DNA of 64,000 nucleotides from Capitulum mitella. Taxonomy: Eukaryota > Arthropoda > Thecostraca > Pollicipedomorpha > Pollicipedidae. Under the pieces are notes generated by a model. That model was not told the origin of the DNA. It did not search any database and worked only from the letters and a program-made list of their open reading frames with translations. A program made the translations under genes and the position numbers. The stretch lies in the NCBI GenBank assembly GCA_030062745.1, contig CP099850.1, positions 7,192,001-7,256,000 on the forward strand, given 5' to 3'. Shown here one piece after another: positions 11,100 to 21,149 of this stretch. The stretch's first letter is position 1. Every line of letters begins with the position of its first letter.

Positions 11100-11735
11100 T
11101 GAATAAACAGGCAGTCGTTTTTATTATGTCCTGGTTATCGTACAGACTGAGTGTATACAATGCAAATACTAAGAAGGAGTTTATGGGGAATAAAACCAGT
11201 TGCAATAATCCAGTGCCTGCGGATCACTCGTAACTGGTTACAACTTTGTGCTACCCATTAGAAGTACCCTAATGGTAAATGTTATAGGCCATCTGTATTA
11301 GGCCGAAACGTGAAACATCAAACCTCCAAGGGCAAAACCATCTTGATGATGATGAAATGCGTTAAATTGTTCAAGTTGCCAATCCAAAAATACCTCTCGA
11401 GTAGTTGGACGTAACCATTATATACCTGGCCGGGCATGTGATTGTGATACAGTTATGTCGATGTGCAGCACGCAGGACACTAATTTTTAACTGAACATAG
11501 GCTTTTTGGAATTACTCATATATTCGATGTAACCGATTATGATGCCCGTTTAGCGTTAAAACTAGCCCTAAATCTTTCTCACATGCTTAGAATAAAATGT
11601 CAAGTAAAGAAAAAATAACAATGGTACCGAGAAAATGGCTATTTACTAAATTAAATAAATACATGTGCTTAAATATGACAGTTTCACTTTTAGGATTACT
11701 GTCTACAATTCCGTACTTTTATCTCAAAACTCATG
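11100..11735. other. non-coding, no recognisable gene
   Basis: No supported gene or repeat before the TTAA that opens the next element. Confidence 0.45.
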
Positions 11736-11739
11736 TTAA

Positions 11740-12955
11740 CCCGTCATTGACTGGGGAGGGTGATGGGCGTTTAACGTACCCTTGGAGGATTTTTTTGAGC
11801 ATCTCCCGAACGAATAAATGTAGTTTCTTGAACCTTCAAGTCCGTTTTCCCACATCAGTTGTGCACACACTGCGGGAAGCTTAGAGACGAGGTCATTTTT
11901 GGGTCACATTATGCCCTCATTAAGACAATCACGTTTTACGATCGGATGTTCAGTTATACTTTGCCGCTTAATTGTCAGTGCTCTTACAATGCGTGGTGAC
12001 TGTGGATTGCAGTGGACGTTAGCATAGCCTGGGATTTCGATACAGAGCACCCATGGTCTTATTATAGTCATCCTAAGTCAAATAAACAATCTCCGTTTCG
12101 GGTCCAGTAAGAATACATTTAGAAAAGACTTGAATGAACCGATTTGGGATACAAACGGAGAGATTATCGAATTTTCTTGGGACTTGTCGCACGTGTGCAA
12201 CAATGCAACATCGTTTATAAACTGACCTTTGATGATTTTACGCAGGTTTCACCTTAGCGAGTAAATTGGTGGTTTCTAACATTCTAGATGACCAGTGTAG
12301 AGATATCAGTCTTTGGAACGTTGTGCAAGATTCTGTGAAAATGTGCAACGTGGTCCAAATTGACTTGTCGGGTCATTCAGAGGCGTCAGAAGGAAGTTAT
12401 TATCGTGCCCGTGATACTCCGAGTTTGAAACTATGAAATGTCGCAGTATTACATGTGCACGATCATTTCGGCCATTTCGAAGCTTTACCTGTGCCCAAAA
12501 CTCCCTGACAGCATTTTTTTTTAGAATCTTTTTTGTAAAATAGCCGGGGAAAATGTATTGCATCACCTGTTAGCTCGGACATCAAATTTGACCCAGCCCA
12601 TGACCTTGATCTTTGATGACCTTGGATCGGATGGTACTCAGAATTAATATTCTGAGTACCATCCGATCCAAGGTCATCAAAGATCAAGGTCAGGTTGTCA
12701 GAGACATATTGCGTTGCAAATCTCTGTGTCAGCCTGCTTTTCAGTGTGGTAAGGCAACTCTAGAGAAAAGGGCCACTTTTGGGTGTTTGACCTGAACTAT
12801 GACGTGATCATTGGCCCAAAACTACAAAGCATATTTATGTCATGTCATTTACGCACGGCTAGTCGTTACGGATTGTCGTTTGAATCAGCTGAATCGGACT
12901 AGACGACTCAGCGGTCGGAAGTGTTCTGCATTGACATCCACAATGACTGAAAATA
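11740..12955 (+). mobile_element. TTAA-type MITE family B, copy 1
   Basis: The left edge reads TTAA (11736-11739) followed by CCCGTCATTGACTGGGGAGGG. The body aligns by eye, though diverged, with 25,585-26,570 along its length, with shared landmarks such as the GTCATCCTA(A/G)GTCAAAT stretch, TTCTGTGAAAATG.GCA and the GACCTTGGAT segment. It has no coding capacity. The right end is not sharp. A perfect 92-bp palindrome (12601-12692) interrupts this copy and is missing from copy 2. Confidence 0.65.
12601..12692. repeat. perfect palindrome, 44-bp arms with 4-bp loop
   Basis: Arm 12601-12644 and arm 12649-12692 are exact reverse complements over 44 bp, with a TAAT loop (12645-12648). Copy 2 of the same repeat family contains only the first-arm equivalent (about 26,263-26,290), so the second arm was added in this copy as a local inverted duplication. 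Confidence 0.97.
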
Positions 12956-12992
12956 TATTTTGATTGATTGATTGTTGATGACCATTCATTAA

Positions 12993-14098
12993 CCCTATTC
13001 CCGGCAGGGGGGCTGAATCCGCCCCCCCTCAGGTTTTTTGCTTGCCAATTCCAGGTTTTTTAACGCAGCTTCACAAAACTTGGTGACTTTTTCTATCCAT
13101 TCTTTCTACGTGCCGTGACAAAATTTCGAAATTCTATTTTGCTCAGGGGCGGAGCCAGGCAACGTTTTTGAGAGGCACCTCATGTCATTTTTGGCCATGT
13201 TGAGGGTAAAAGAAAAATGTCTTCCAAAAACAGAGTTTTTAAGATAGAACTTTAAACTTTACATGGATGAACAGCTAAATAGTTGGGCAATGTGCAGATG
13301 TAATTTCGTTTATCTGGGGTCACTTTACAAGGTCAGGTCAAGGTCAAAATTCAAAATTTCTTTTTTGCAATAATTTTGGGCGCCGTTTCTTTTCAAATTC
13401 CAAACCCGGAATATACACGACGTAGAACAATGCTCTCTACTTGTGTACCAAGTTTCAGCTTGAGACCAGGTCGGGTCACGGAGCTATGACCTAAAATGTC
13501 ATTGCGCGTACCCTATATCGCAATAGCCATAAAACGAAATTTTTGAAATAAATTGAATCCAGATGATTGAAAACGTTTATAGACAATATTAAATGCACAC
13601 GAGATCATTCCAAGTGATTCCAGGGTCACTGGAGGTCATTTAATGTCAAAGGTCACAAATTGGTCTGAAGAACATGTGACCATAACAGTTTCTCCTTTTT
13701 CATGTCCCTGGCACCGCCTATGCTATCATTATACAAACATTGTGATGCAATTTGTAATTCTTTAGCATAACACAACCAGCAGAAGCCAAAAAAGTGTTTT
13801 TGCCTCTTTTGTTCATTCAGTTGTTAGAAAACTAATCCTTCTATTTTTGAAACCCTGTGAACGCCCATGAATTTTCTCAAAATTTCAAATTTGTGTACCC
13901 ATCGTAAAAGCCCTATCCATGATCTCTCGATTCATGCCAGTTTCATTGAAATCGGTCGATAAACAACGGAGTTACAAGAAGTCCAAAAATACCCCCTATT
14001 TTGACATTTTTGCTTCCCTGTATCCACACATTTAAAAATTTTGAAATTTCTTTTTATAAAAATGTAGCTCACGTCATGACGAATCGATTGCCGTTTGT
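12993..14098 (+). mobile_element. TTAA-type MITE family A, copy 1 (right end missing)
   Basis: It opens with TTAA (12989-12992) and CCCTATTCCCGGCAGG, then a G-run/C-run subterminal palindrome. The body aligns with copies 2 and 3 (about 85-90 percent by eye) up to 14,098, where homology stops before the right terminus. There is no open frame of note. TTAA target sites and CCCT-type ends are the hallmark of the piggyBac superfamily, so this is called a non-autonomous piggyBac-like element; no transposase gene is in the window to confirm it. A TCAAGGTCA site lies at 13338-13346. Confidence 0.8.
13338..13346 (+). promoter_or_regulatory. FTZ-F1/ERR-type extended half-site in MITE A1
   Basis: TCAAGGTCA is the exact monomer recognition sequence of FTZ-F1/SF-1 and ERR-type nuclear receptors. 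It follows another AGGTCA (13330-13335), giving two half-sites close together. The sequence match is direct; function is unknown. Confidence 0.35.
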
Positions 14099-14099
14099 A

Positions 14100-15240
14100 T
14101 AACGGTGCCAAGGTGTTCCATTTCGAACAAGACAGACAGATTTTGCTTGCTATCGTCCTTGATCTGACCTGACCTGACTTGTCATTGCCATGCAAAAACA
14201 CATGGGCATGATATTTGACATAAAAGGACGTTTTTTGACATTTGCACCTTGACCCGATCTCAGGATACGAATGTTGTAATATATGACCTTAGCTGACCTG
14301 ATACAACCTTAGATGACCTATTCAATCTTTCCCTGATATATCATACGTGACCAAATGTTCACAGTGATTTGATAATAATAGATAATAGTGATCCCAGAAC
14401 GTATGCTTGAAGTACCTTTACTTTAGTGGCAGTTTCGACACAGATTAGTGTTGCGTTCCAATAGCTGTTGACCTGACCCGACATGACCTGGGGAGTAGAA
14501 AATAGCTTGCTGGCAGAAAAAGGTTGTTTCTGACCCTTTTTGGACTGCTCGGTACTCATGATGAATTTATGGGACCGCCTTAATTGCTTTAATTGTCCAC
14601 AGATTTTGGACGTCATGAAATGACCTTGTTCGACCTCATGACCCTGCAGTATTAACTCAGAGTTAATAACCGTGCACTTGTTCTTCGTTGAATTTGCCGA
14701 GCTTTTGATCGATATCACTCTTATCTCCGCAGCTCTCTTAATTCTCGAGATCTTGGGGCGGGGCCTTGAAAACTCTTAAATATGGTCAAAGTCGTGCTTT
14801 CAAAATGAGCGTTTATAACAAAAACGTTCTTTCTTTTATTTACTTTATATGAAGCTAATATATGGACTTTTCATTTCGCCTAAACAAAATTCAGCATTTT
14901 TACGGGCATCGAGGTCACCGAAGGTAACGCGACCTGAGGTCACATCGTGACTTTGTTATTATTTGTAATACATGAAAGTCTGACCAGTAACATCTTTTTA
15001 ATATCTGCGAGTCCAAAAATGTCCGAATATTTAGATTTCGAGTGATATTTTACATCGTTATCGGTCACCGAACAAGACCTTGCAGCGCGACCTCGAAAAA
15101 ATGCCTGAGACAATAACTTCTGAACCGTTGACCTGATCGAGTTAAAATCTCCGCAGGTGGATTCAAGGCATACGAAAATCTTAAAACCAATTTTGGACAA
15201 AATCTGAGACATGCGAATAGACATTCACCCCTTTGCCGTG
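14100..15240. other. AGGTCA/TGACCT-rich non-coding sequence
   Basis: No gene. TGACCT and AGGTCA half-sites recur throughout, for example a tandem CTGACCTGACCTGAC run near 14,165-14,180. The sequence is probably further MITE-derived material, but no end or second copy was pinned down. Confidence 0.5.
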
Positions 15241-15245
15241 TCGAT

Positions 15246-15313
15246 GTGTCGTGGAATGTTCCAGGTGGAGACGGAAGTCACTCCTGGAACACTCCGACGT
15301 AGACGCCCGAGTG
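15246..15313 (-). pseudogene. 3' fragment of a decayed CUB-trypsin paralog
   Basis: The stretch GGTGGAGACGGAAGTCACTC followed by GTAGACGCCCG matches the last part of the protease gene, its YPGVYARVTSVSSWIQ region (about 3,478-3,520), with a short insertion of about 11 bp inside. It lies on the minus strand, the same orientation as the intact gene. The matching 5' fragment is at 17,354-17,560, so the two are best read as remains of one duplicated gene. Confidence 0.7.
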
Positions 15314-15344
15314 CTTACATCTGTTAATTTGGCACACACATTCA

Positions 15345-15512
15345 TCTTCTTATTCAGCACTCACCACCGGTTTACCCGAATACCCTACCTGGCCAAACTG
15401 GCCATGTCATTTCTGAATGTGAAGAGTGAAGTTCTTTTTGCCCTCAGTTTGACCGTTTGACCTCTAGAGATCAAATAATACAAAGTCAAGGTCAAACACG
15501 GAGAGAAGCATA
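15345..15512. repeat. direct repeat flanking MITE A2, left copy
   Basis: It aligns with 16,850-17,009 in the same orientation. Shared blocks include CTGGCCATGTCATT, GAAGTTCTTTTTG and AGTTTGACCGTTTGA, and the alignment ends at AGAAGCATA. The divergence is considerable, so the duplication is old. Its source is not known. Confidence 0.65.
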
Positions 15513-15606
15513 GCTGCTGTCTAATGGCATCAAGCTATACAAATGAGATATCACACAAAAGAGTGGAGCCGTCAGTAACTTTGAAGACTCAGAAAATCAA
15601 GTTTAA

Positions 15607-16805
15607 CCCTATTGCCGGAGGGCTAGACGGTATGGCCGATTCACGGCAGGGGGGCGGATTCGGCCCCCGCTGAGATCTCGAGAACTAATCGTCCGATTTC
15701 ATCGCAACAAACGGCAGTCGATTTGCCGTGAAGTGAACTACATTTTTATAAAAGGAAATTTTGAAAATTCTGAAATGTGTGGATACAGGGGCAAAAAAGG
15801 CAAAATGGGGGTACTTTTGGACTTCTTATAATTCCGTTGTTTATTGACCGATTTCAATGAAACTGGCATGAATCCAGAGATTATAGATAGGGCTTTTACC
15901 ATGGGTCCACAAATCTGAAATTTTGAGAAAATTCATGGGTGTTCACAGGATTTCGAAAATAGGAGGTTTAGTTTTCTAACAACTGAATGAACAAGAGAGG
16001 CAAAAACACTTTTGGCTTCTGCTAGTCATGCTATGCTAAAGAAGTACAAATCACATCACAATGTTCGTATAATGATAGCATAGGCGGTGCCAGGGACATG
16101 AAAAAGGGGAAACTGTCATGGTCACACATTCTTCAGACCAACTTGTGACCTTTGACCTTAAATGACCTCCGGTGACCTTAGAGTCACTTGGGATGATCTC
16201 GTATGGATTTAATATGATCTGTAAACGTTTTCAGTCATTTGAATTCACTCTGTTTCAAAAATTTCGTTTTATGGCTGTTGCGATATAGGGTACGCGCACT
16301 AACATTTTAGGTCATAGCTCCGTGACCCGATCTGATATCAAGCTGAAACCTTGTACACAAGTAAAGGGCACCTTGTTACGTCATATATATTCCGGGTTTG
16401 GCATTTGACAAAACAGCGTCGAAATTACTGCAAAAGAACAAATTTTGACTTTTGACCCTGATCTAACTTTGTAAAGTGACCTCAGATAAACAAAATTACA
16501 TCTGCGTATTGCCCAACTATTAAGCTATACATCCATATAAAGTTTGAAGTTTTATCTTAAAAACTCTGTTTTTGGCAGCCGTTTTCCTTTCACCCTTAAC
16601 ATGGCCAAAAATGGCATGAGGTGCCTCCCAAAAACGTTGCCTGTCTCCGCCCCTGAGAAAAACAGAATTTTGAAATTTTGTCACGGCACGTAGAAAGAAT
16701 AGCTAGGAAAAGTCAAAAAGTTTTGTGAAGCTGAGTTAAAAAGCGTGGAATTGGCAAGCAAGAAACCCGAAGGGGGCGGATTCAGCCCCCCTGCCTGGAA
16801 TAGGG
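15607..16805 (-). mobile_element. TTAA-type MITE family A, copy 2 (complete, 1,199 bp)
   Basis: The copy is complete and reversed relative to copies 1 and 3. TTAA flanks it on both sides (15603-15606 and 16806-16809), and the termini are the inverted pair CCCTATTGCCGG / CCTGGAATAGGG. Inside each end sits a G-run/C-run palindrome around CGGATTCGGCCCC. It has no coding capacity. An exact DR1 site lies at 16146-16158. It lies between the two surviving pieces of the protease pseudogene. The piggyBac-like assignment rests on the TTAA target and CCCT ends. Confidence 0.88.
16146..16158 (-). promoter_or_regulatory. DR1 nuclear-receptor site in MITE A2
   Basis: TGACCTTTGACCT, on the minus strand AGGTCAAAGGTCA, is the exact consensus direct repeat with one-base spacing bound by HNF4 and RXR/COUP-type receptors. 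The same position in MITE A3 is also exact. Binding is not demonstrated. Confidence 0.4.
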
Positions 16806-16849
16806 TTAAAATCTGTCGTCAAGGTGCTAGTGAAGGTCGGTGTTCATAT

Positions 16850-17009
16850 TCGTAACCAGAACACCCAATTTATTCTGACCAAATTACGCTGTCTAGTCCA
16901 ACTGACCATGTCATTCCTCAGCCCGAAATTCTTTTTGTCCTAAGTTTGACCGTTTGAACTCTAAAGGTCAATTAATGCAGATTCAAGATCAACGAAGAAA
17001 AGAAGCATA
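16850..17009. repeat. direct repeat flanking MITE A2, right copy
   Basis: Partner of 15,345-15,512. The pair sits on both sides of the MITE and inside the span of the broken protease paralog, so it replaces most of the expected protease coding sequence. Confidence 0.65.
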
Positions 17010-17130
17010 CCCGCCAACTTATGACACGAAACGTTACATCCTTTGACAGTCCTTTCACTTTGGTTAGAACCTTGACTATGGGCCCTGAACTTGACTTTCC
17101 GGGCAGTTCTGGGCAGTTATAGTTTCACTT

Positions 17131-17352
17131 TTTGATTTGATACCTTGTTTGTACAGTTTGGTGCCATAGATCTGCGGATATGCTTGTCCCCATCTTTTGA
17201 ACATGATCGGGATCTTTACGACGGCCGTTGACCATGTTTTTTTTGGTCTTTAGAGTTGCGAACAGCTCCTCTCTTTGATGTGATACCTCACTTGTACAGT
17301 TTGGTGCCATAGGTCGGCGGCTTTGCTTGTCCCTATCCTTTGACCTTTGATC
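17131..17352. repeat. two direct repeats, about 143-bp period
   Basis: A 75-bp block (17131-17205, with TTGTACAGTTTGGTGCCATAG at its core) recurs at 17275-17352. They are separated by about 70 bp of unrelated sequence. The second copy abuts the 5' pseudogene fragment. Confidence 0.75.
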
Positions 17353-17353
17353 C

Positions 17354-17560
17354 TTTGAGGGACTGCGTCTGACGTGGCCCCGGGGGAGGCACGGACGACT
17401 CCGGCGAGGGCGGAGGCGGAGACGGAGGCGGAGGTGCAGGCCCGGAGCCAGCGTCCTCCATGGGGGAGGCTTGGCGAGGGACAAATCCGCACACAGACAG
17501 CGGGGGACAAGACAAGATACGGTGGGGTGCCGGGGCATGCGATCGGTTCGTTTATGTGCC
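17354..17560 (-). pseudogene. 5' fragment and promoter of a decayed CUB-trypsin paralog
   Basis: This aligns at roughly 80 percent with the promoter, signal-peptide codons and Pro-rich linker of the intact gene (about 4,590-4,790). The linker still reads MEDAGSG and PESSVPPPGPRQTQS in one frame. The start codon is changed (ATG to GTA), the TATA box is degraded to CACATAAA, and the frame shifts in the signal peptide. Homology stops inside the linker, before any CUB sequence. Because upstream non-transcribed sequence is shared, the duplication was of genomic DNA, not a processed retrocopy. Confidence 0.85.
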
Positions 17561-17564
17561 AAGC

Positions 17565-18670
17565 AAAAGTCGGAAATAATTGTCTACTTTGTACGGAACA
17601 CAAAGAGGTGCAGAGGGACAGAGTTCGTCGTCGCTGACATTCCGTGCCAGTCGTCATGTAAGCGCAAGTGCCGCATGACAGCGCACACCACGTGGCCATA
17701 TGAAATATCATACCGCTCCCAGACATCATCTTGAGTTACGTTCGTGTGTTGTGCTGATGAAAATGAACTGGAGGCATTAGCAATGAATTCTCATTTTACG
17801 GCGTATGTTTAAACTAAAATGTTTTGCCTTCCTGGTAAGCACTTTTTATCAAGGCCCCAAACAAAGTTTCGCCACCTCTGCAGTGAGATATGTATGGTTT
17901 TTAAAATGACATTGGCGTGGCTGTTGTGCAGAGACGTAGCCATGGTATGGCCGGGGAGGAGCCTGGACAAACCTTAATCTCTCAAAACCGAAACTTCCCT
18001 GGGTTTCGAGCACTTAAACTTCGAGCTCCGGATTTTTCTTTTGCTTTCATTCTTGGTGCGTGAAGAAACCCTTAGTTTTGAACCCTAATGTGATCTCCTA
18101 GCTACTTTCCTGCTGTTTCGTAACATTAATATTTTCAAATAGTTATAGATAGCCCTCTCGTCGAGAAACTGTATTCAGCTGGCACTAGATTGTCCTTGAC
18201 CCGGACCACTTGTCGTTGTCTGGCCATGGCGATGTCACATTCGACGCACGGTTAGCAGCTGCCCCTGATTGGAATCGTTAGTAACCGTAACCGAATGCAC
18301 TTTTAGTTGTTGAGATAGATTTCAGTGTTGGATGGTGGTCTGTCGTATTCAGGGCAGCATCAGAAAGATAGCCATCATCCTTATCTATCAGATGTTGAAA
18401 AATTGCTTTACAGTGCACTTTGGGTGCCGAATTCTGCTGGAACAGTGCCATCTTGGCTAGACAAACTCATCACGAGGTACATACTGGGATACATTCAGCA
18501 TTTCTGACGACGTTCTTTGTACCGCATTCATGGCTCGAAAAGCTGGGACTCTTGATCTTTTTAGGGATTTCAACATTAGGCCTATTCCAATGACTGGAGA
18601 GAAATAGTCTGCAATCTTTTTCAGACCTTTCCCTCAGTAATTTATGGATATCTCCAGGTGTGTTTGTAAT
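17565..18670. other. non-coding, no recognisable gene
   Basis: No supported gene or repeat. The stretch includes only short open frames. Confidence 0.45.
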
Positions 18671-18675
18671 CTTAA

Positions 18676-20760
18676 TCCTCGCCCGGCCGCCCCTCAAAAT
18701 GCCCTTCGCCAGGCGGGGGGGGGGGCGATTAGATATCCGCCCCCAAAAGCTCAGGTTATGTGTGTCGCACGGAAAAAATAAAGCACTGCGAAGGAGAACC
18801 TATGAATTTAGGTCGGATGAGCACGTCCTTTTTAACTTGCGTCAATACTGAGGCCATCAGAGGTCATGATAGGTCAGCTGAACTGAGGTGGAAATGAGAC
18901 TGAAAAAGAAGTCGACGGTATGGTTTTCATTTTGGCGGAATACTAAAGATGACTACGAACATGTCGAAGACATTCATATCACAAATAATCTAATTAATCA
19001 ATCAGGGTAGGCCTAACGACTACGTAATTCCATGTATGTTTGTGGCGCAGTTGTGATGAATGGCGCTTCGATTTACTCGGTGGTTTGATAACGAGTTGGA
19101 TTGCAGATGATGCCTGTAACATGGTAAAACACTTGATAAGTTTTTGTCACTTCTTCTGAAGGTCATCTTGGGTCAAATGGTGTCATCAGAGGCCAGTGAC
19201 ATTTAATGACCTCTGATGACGTTATTTTGACCTAAGGTGTGGGAAAGGCCAATTTTTTTAGACAAATTTGACTTCATCGTCTTTCGTACCCTAGCAAACA
19301 GTAAATTGTCATTTCTTGGTGGGCAGTTTTGGTTTTATGGACAGTTCTGGTTTTTGTGTTGCGGGAAGCAGTTACCCTTACCGGGGGTCATGAACTAAGC
19401 CTAGGTCAAGCGTGTTCTTGTAATATGATGGTAGCATATTTAATTTGCCATGTTTTTGACAACATTTGACGCATGAAAATTTCGTAAAAAGTCGCTGAAA
19501 TTAGACCGAGCCTCGAAAAGTACCCAAGAGTGACCTCATATCGGGACATTGACTTTCGACTTTCCGAAAAATCCGTAACATATTATTTGATGCATCTATT
19601 GCATTCCGTTACTCCTGGAAGTTCCATACAAATTCGTGACCTGTGGCCTTGTTTTTGTGGTCTGTAGCCTGTGGCTTTGGCGACTGCAAAAAACCAGCTC
19701 GTGCAGCGTGCTGAAATTTTAAGAATCTTTCCCGCATCATTTGTGCATGTTCTGTAGCATTTTCAACTTCCGGTGATGTCTGGTCACTGACCTAGGTCAC
19801 GTAAAAGAAGTCAGCATCCGATTTTTTAGAAGTCTTGTACGAACCACGCTGTGCGATCGATCAACCTAAAACTTCGAAGGATAGTCGGGGACATTCCCAA
19901 GAATCATGCAGACTTGTCAAGATCAAGGCCAATTACCTGAAGCCAGCTCAATATCCACCCTATTTTCCCATTTTTGACGGTTTTGAACAGTTTCTTCGCT
20001 TTGCTGATGCCTGAAATGATTCCTGGGCCGAGGAAGGCACGACACGACACGATAAACACGACAAATGATCTTGAGGCTTAGGTCAGGTCAGGTCACATTT
20101 GGGGGAGCTTGTAAAAACGTGTGTAAAGCCCCGTTTTTATAAACCCTGAGGTAAAAATAGGCAATAAAGCCAAAATTGCAGTCAAAACTGCATTAAAACG
20201 CTTTCAAGCTGTAGAATCACCTGGTAGGTCATCTGAGGTCACGCGAGGTCATCGTGGTAGAAGCTGGCATGCATCCCTGGCGCCTGAACTGCATTCCTGA
20301 GCCAAGAAAGTCACTAAACACGACTGCTGACCCATATGAATGATCATGAGGTCAGGTCAGGTCACACTGTGGGTGAATTAGCGCAAGGATATCTAGAAAC
20401 CCATTTTGGTGGGCTCTGTGGCAAAAATAGACACTGAAATTGATTTTCCAGTTCAAAATTGCGCCAAGTCGCTTCCTTCCTGTGAAATAGCCTTTGGCCA
20501 CGTGAGGTTATGCGAGATCACCACGGTACAAGCTGTTCATATCAAGATGCTTGTTTTTTTCTCTCTGGTTAGTTGCTTGAGTAAACGGCAGATCTAGGCA
20601 TAAAAAGATGAAACCCAAGCGTGCTTTAAGTCAAGTCATGATCCTACGTCAAGCCAGGTCAAATGATGAACCTTGTATCGCACCCTCTTGATCACGGTTG
20701 CGGAACTCGAGGAGTTTTAGTCCAAAGGTACTCCTTACCCTTTTGTTTGCGTTGTTCGTT
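18676..20760. mobile_element. AGGTCA-rich sequence with one TTAA-type terminus (family C)
   Basis: At 18672-18675 a TTAA is followed by TCCTCGCCCGG and a G-run/C-run palindrome (CGCCAGGCGGGG to ATCCGCCCCC), the same architecture as the family A ends with different sequence. The next 2 kb is rich in AGGTCA/TGACCT half-sites. Between about 20,055 and 20,620 two degenerate units of about 280 bp occur in tandem, each starting (C/G)ATGATC.TGAGG and an AGGTCAGGTCAGGTCA tract. The right terminus was not found. Confidence 0.5.
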
Positions 20761-21059
20761 TGCATTATTCGTTTGCATTGCATTGCATTGTTACTGATTC
20801 TCTACAGAATACGAAATAGAGCGAAGGAAACGGCTGAATGTTAAGTCAGATAACCAGGTCGGGTCGGGTTGTCTGTTCATTTGCGTTCTTGTCTGTCGGC
20901 ATTTAAAAAAATGTTCGTACAAATCATTTCAACCGTTCTTAAAGCATACGTGGGAATAACTCGCCAGCGACACCCAAAAACCCCACAAATATAGCGAAAC
21001 GAAAAAACGGCTTTTCATCAGGCAACCTGATGCGATGTGTGGTTATATGCATGCGGTAT

Positions 21060-21148
21060 ATTTTATATATTTATATTGATAATGCGGTATATATATATGC
21101 GGTAATATAATATGTATATACGGTGAAATATTTATAATATTTCACCGT
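21060..21148. repeat. AT-rich tract ending in a short hairpin
   Basis: An AT-rich tract with repeated ATGCGGTA words is followed by a 13-bp perfect inverted repeat, ACGGTGAAATATT / AATATTTCACCGT, with a 3-base loop (21120-21148). Confidence 0.8.
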
Positions 21149-21149
21149 A

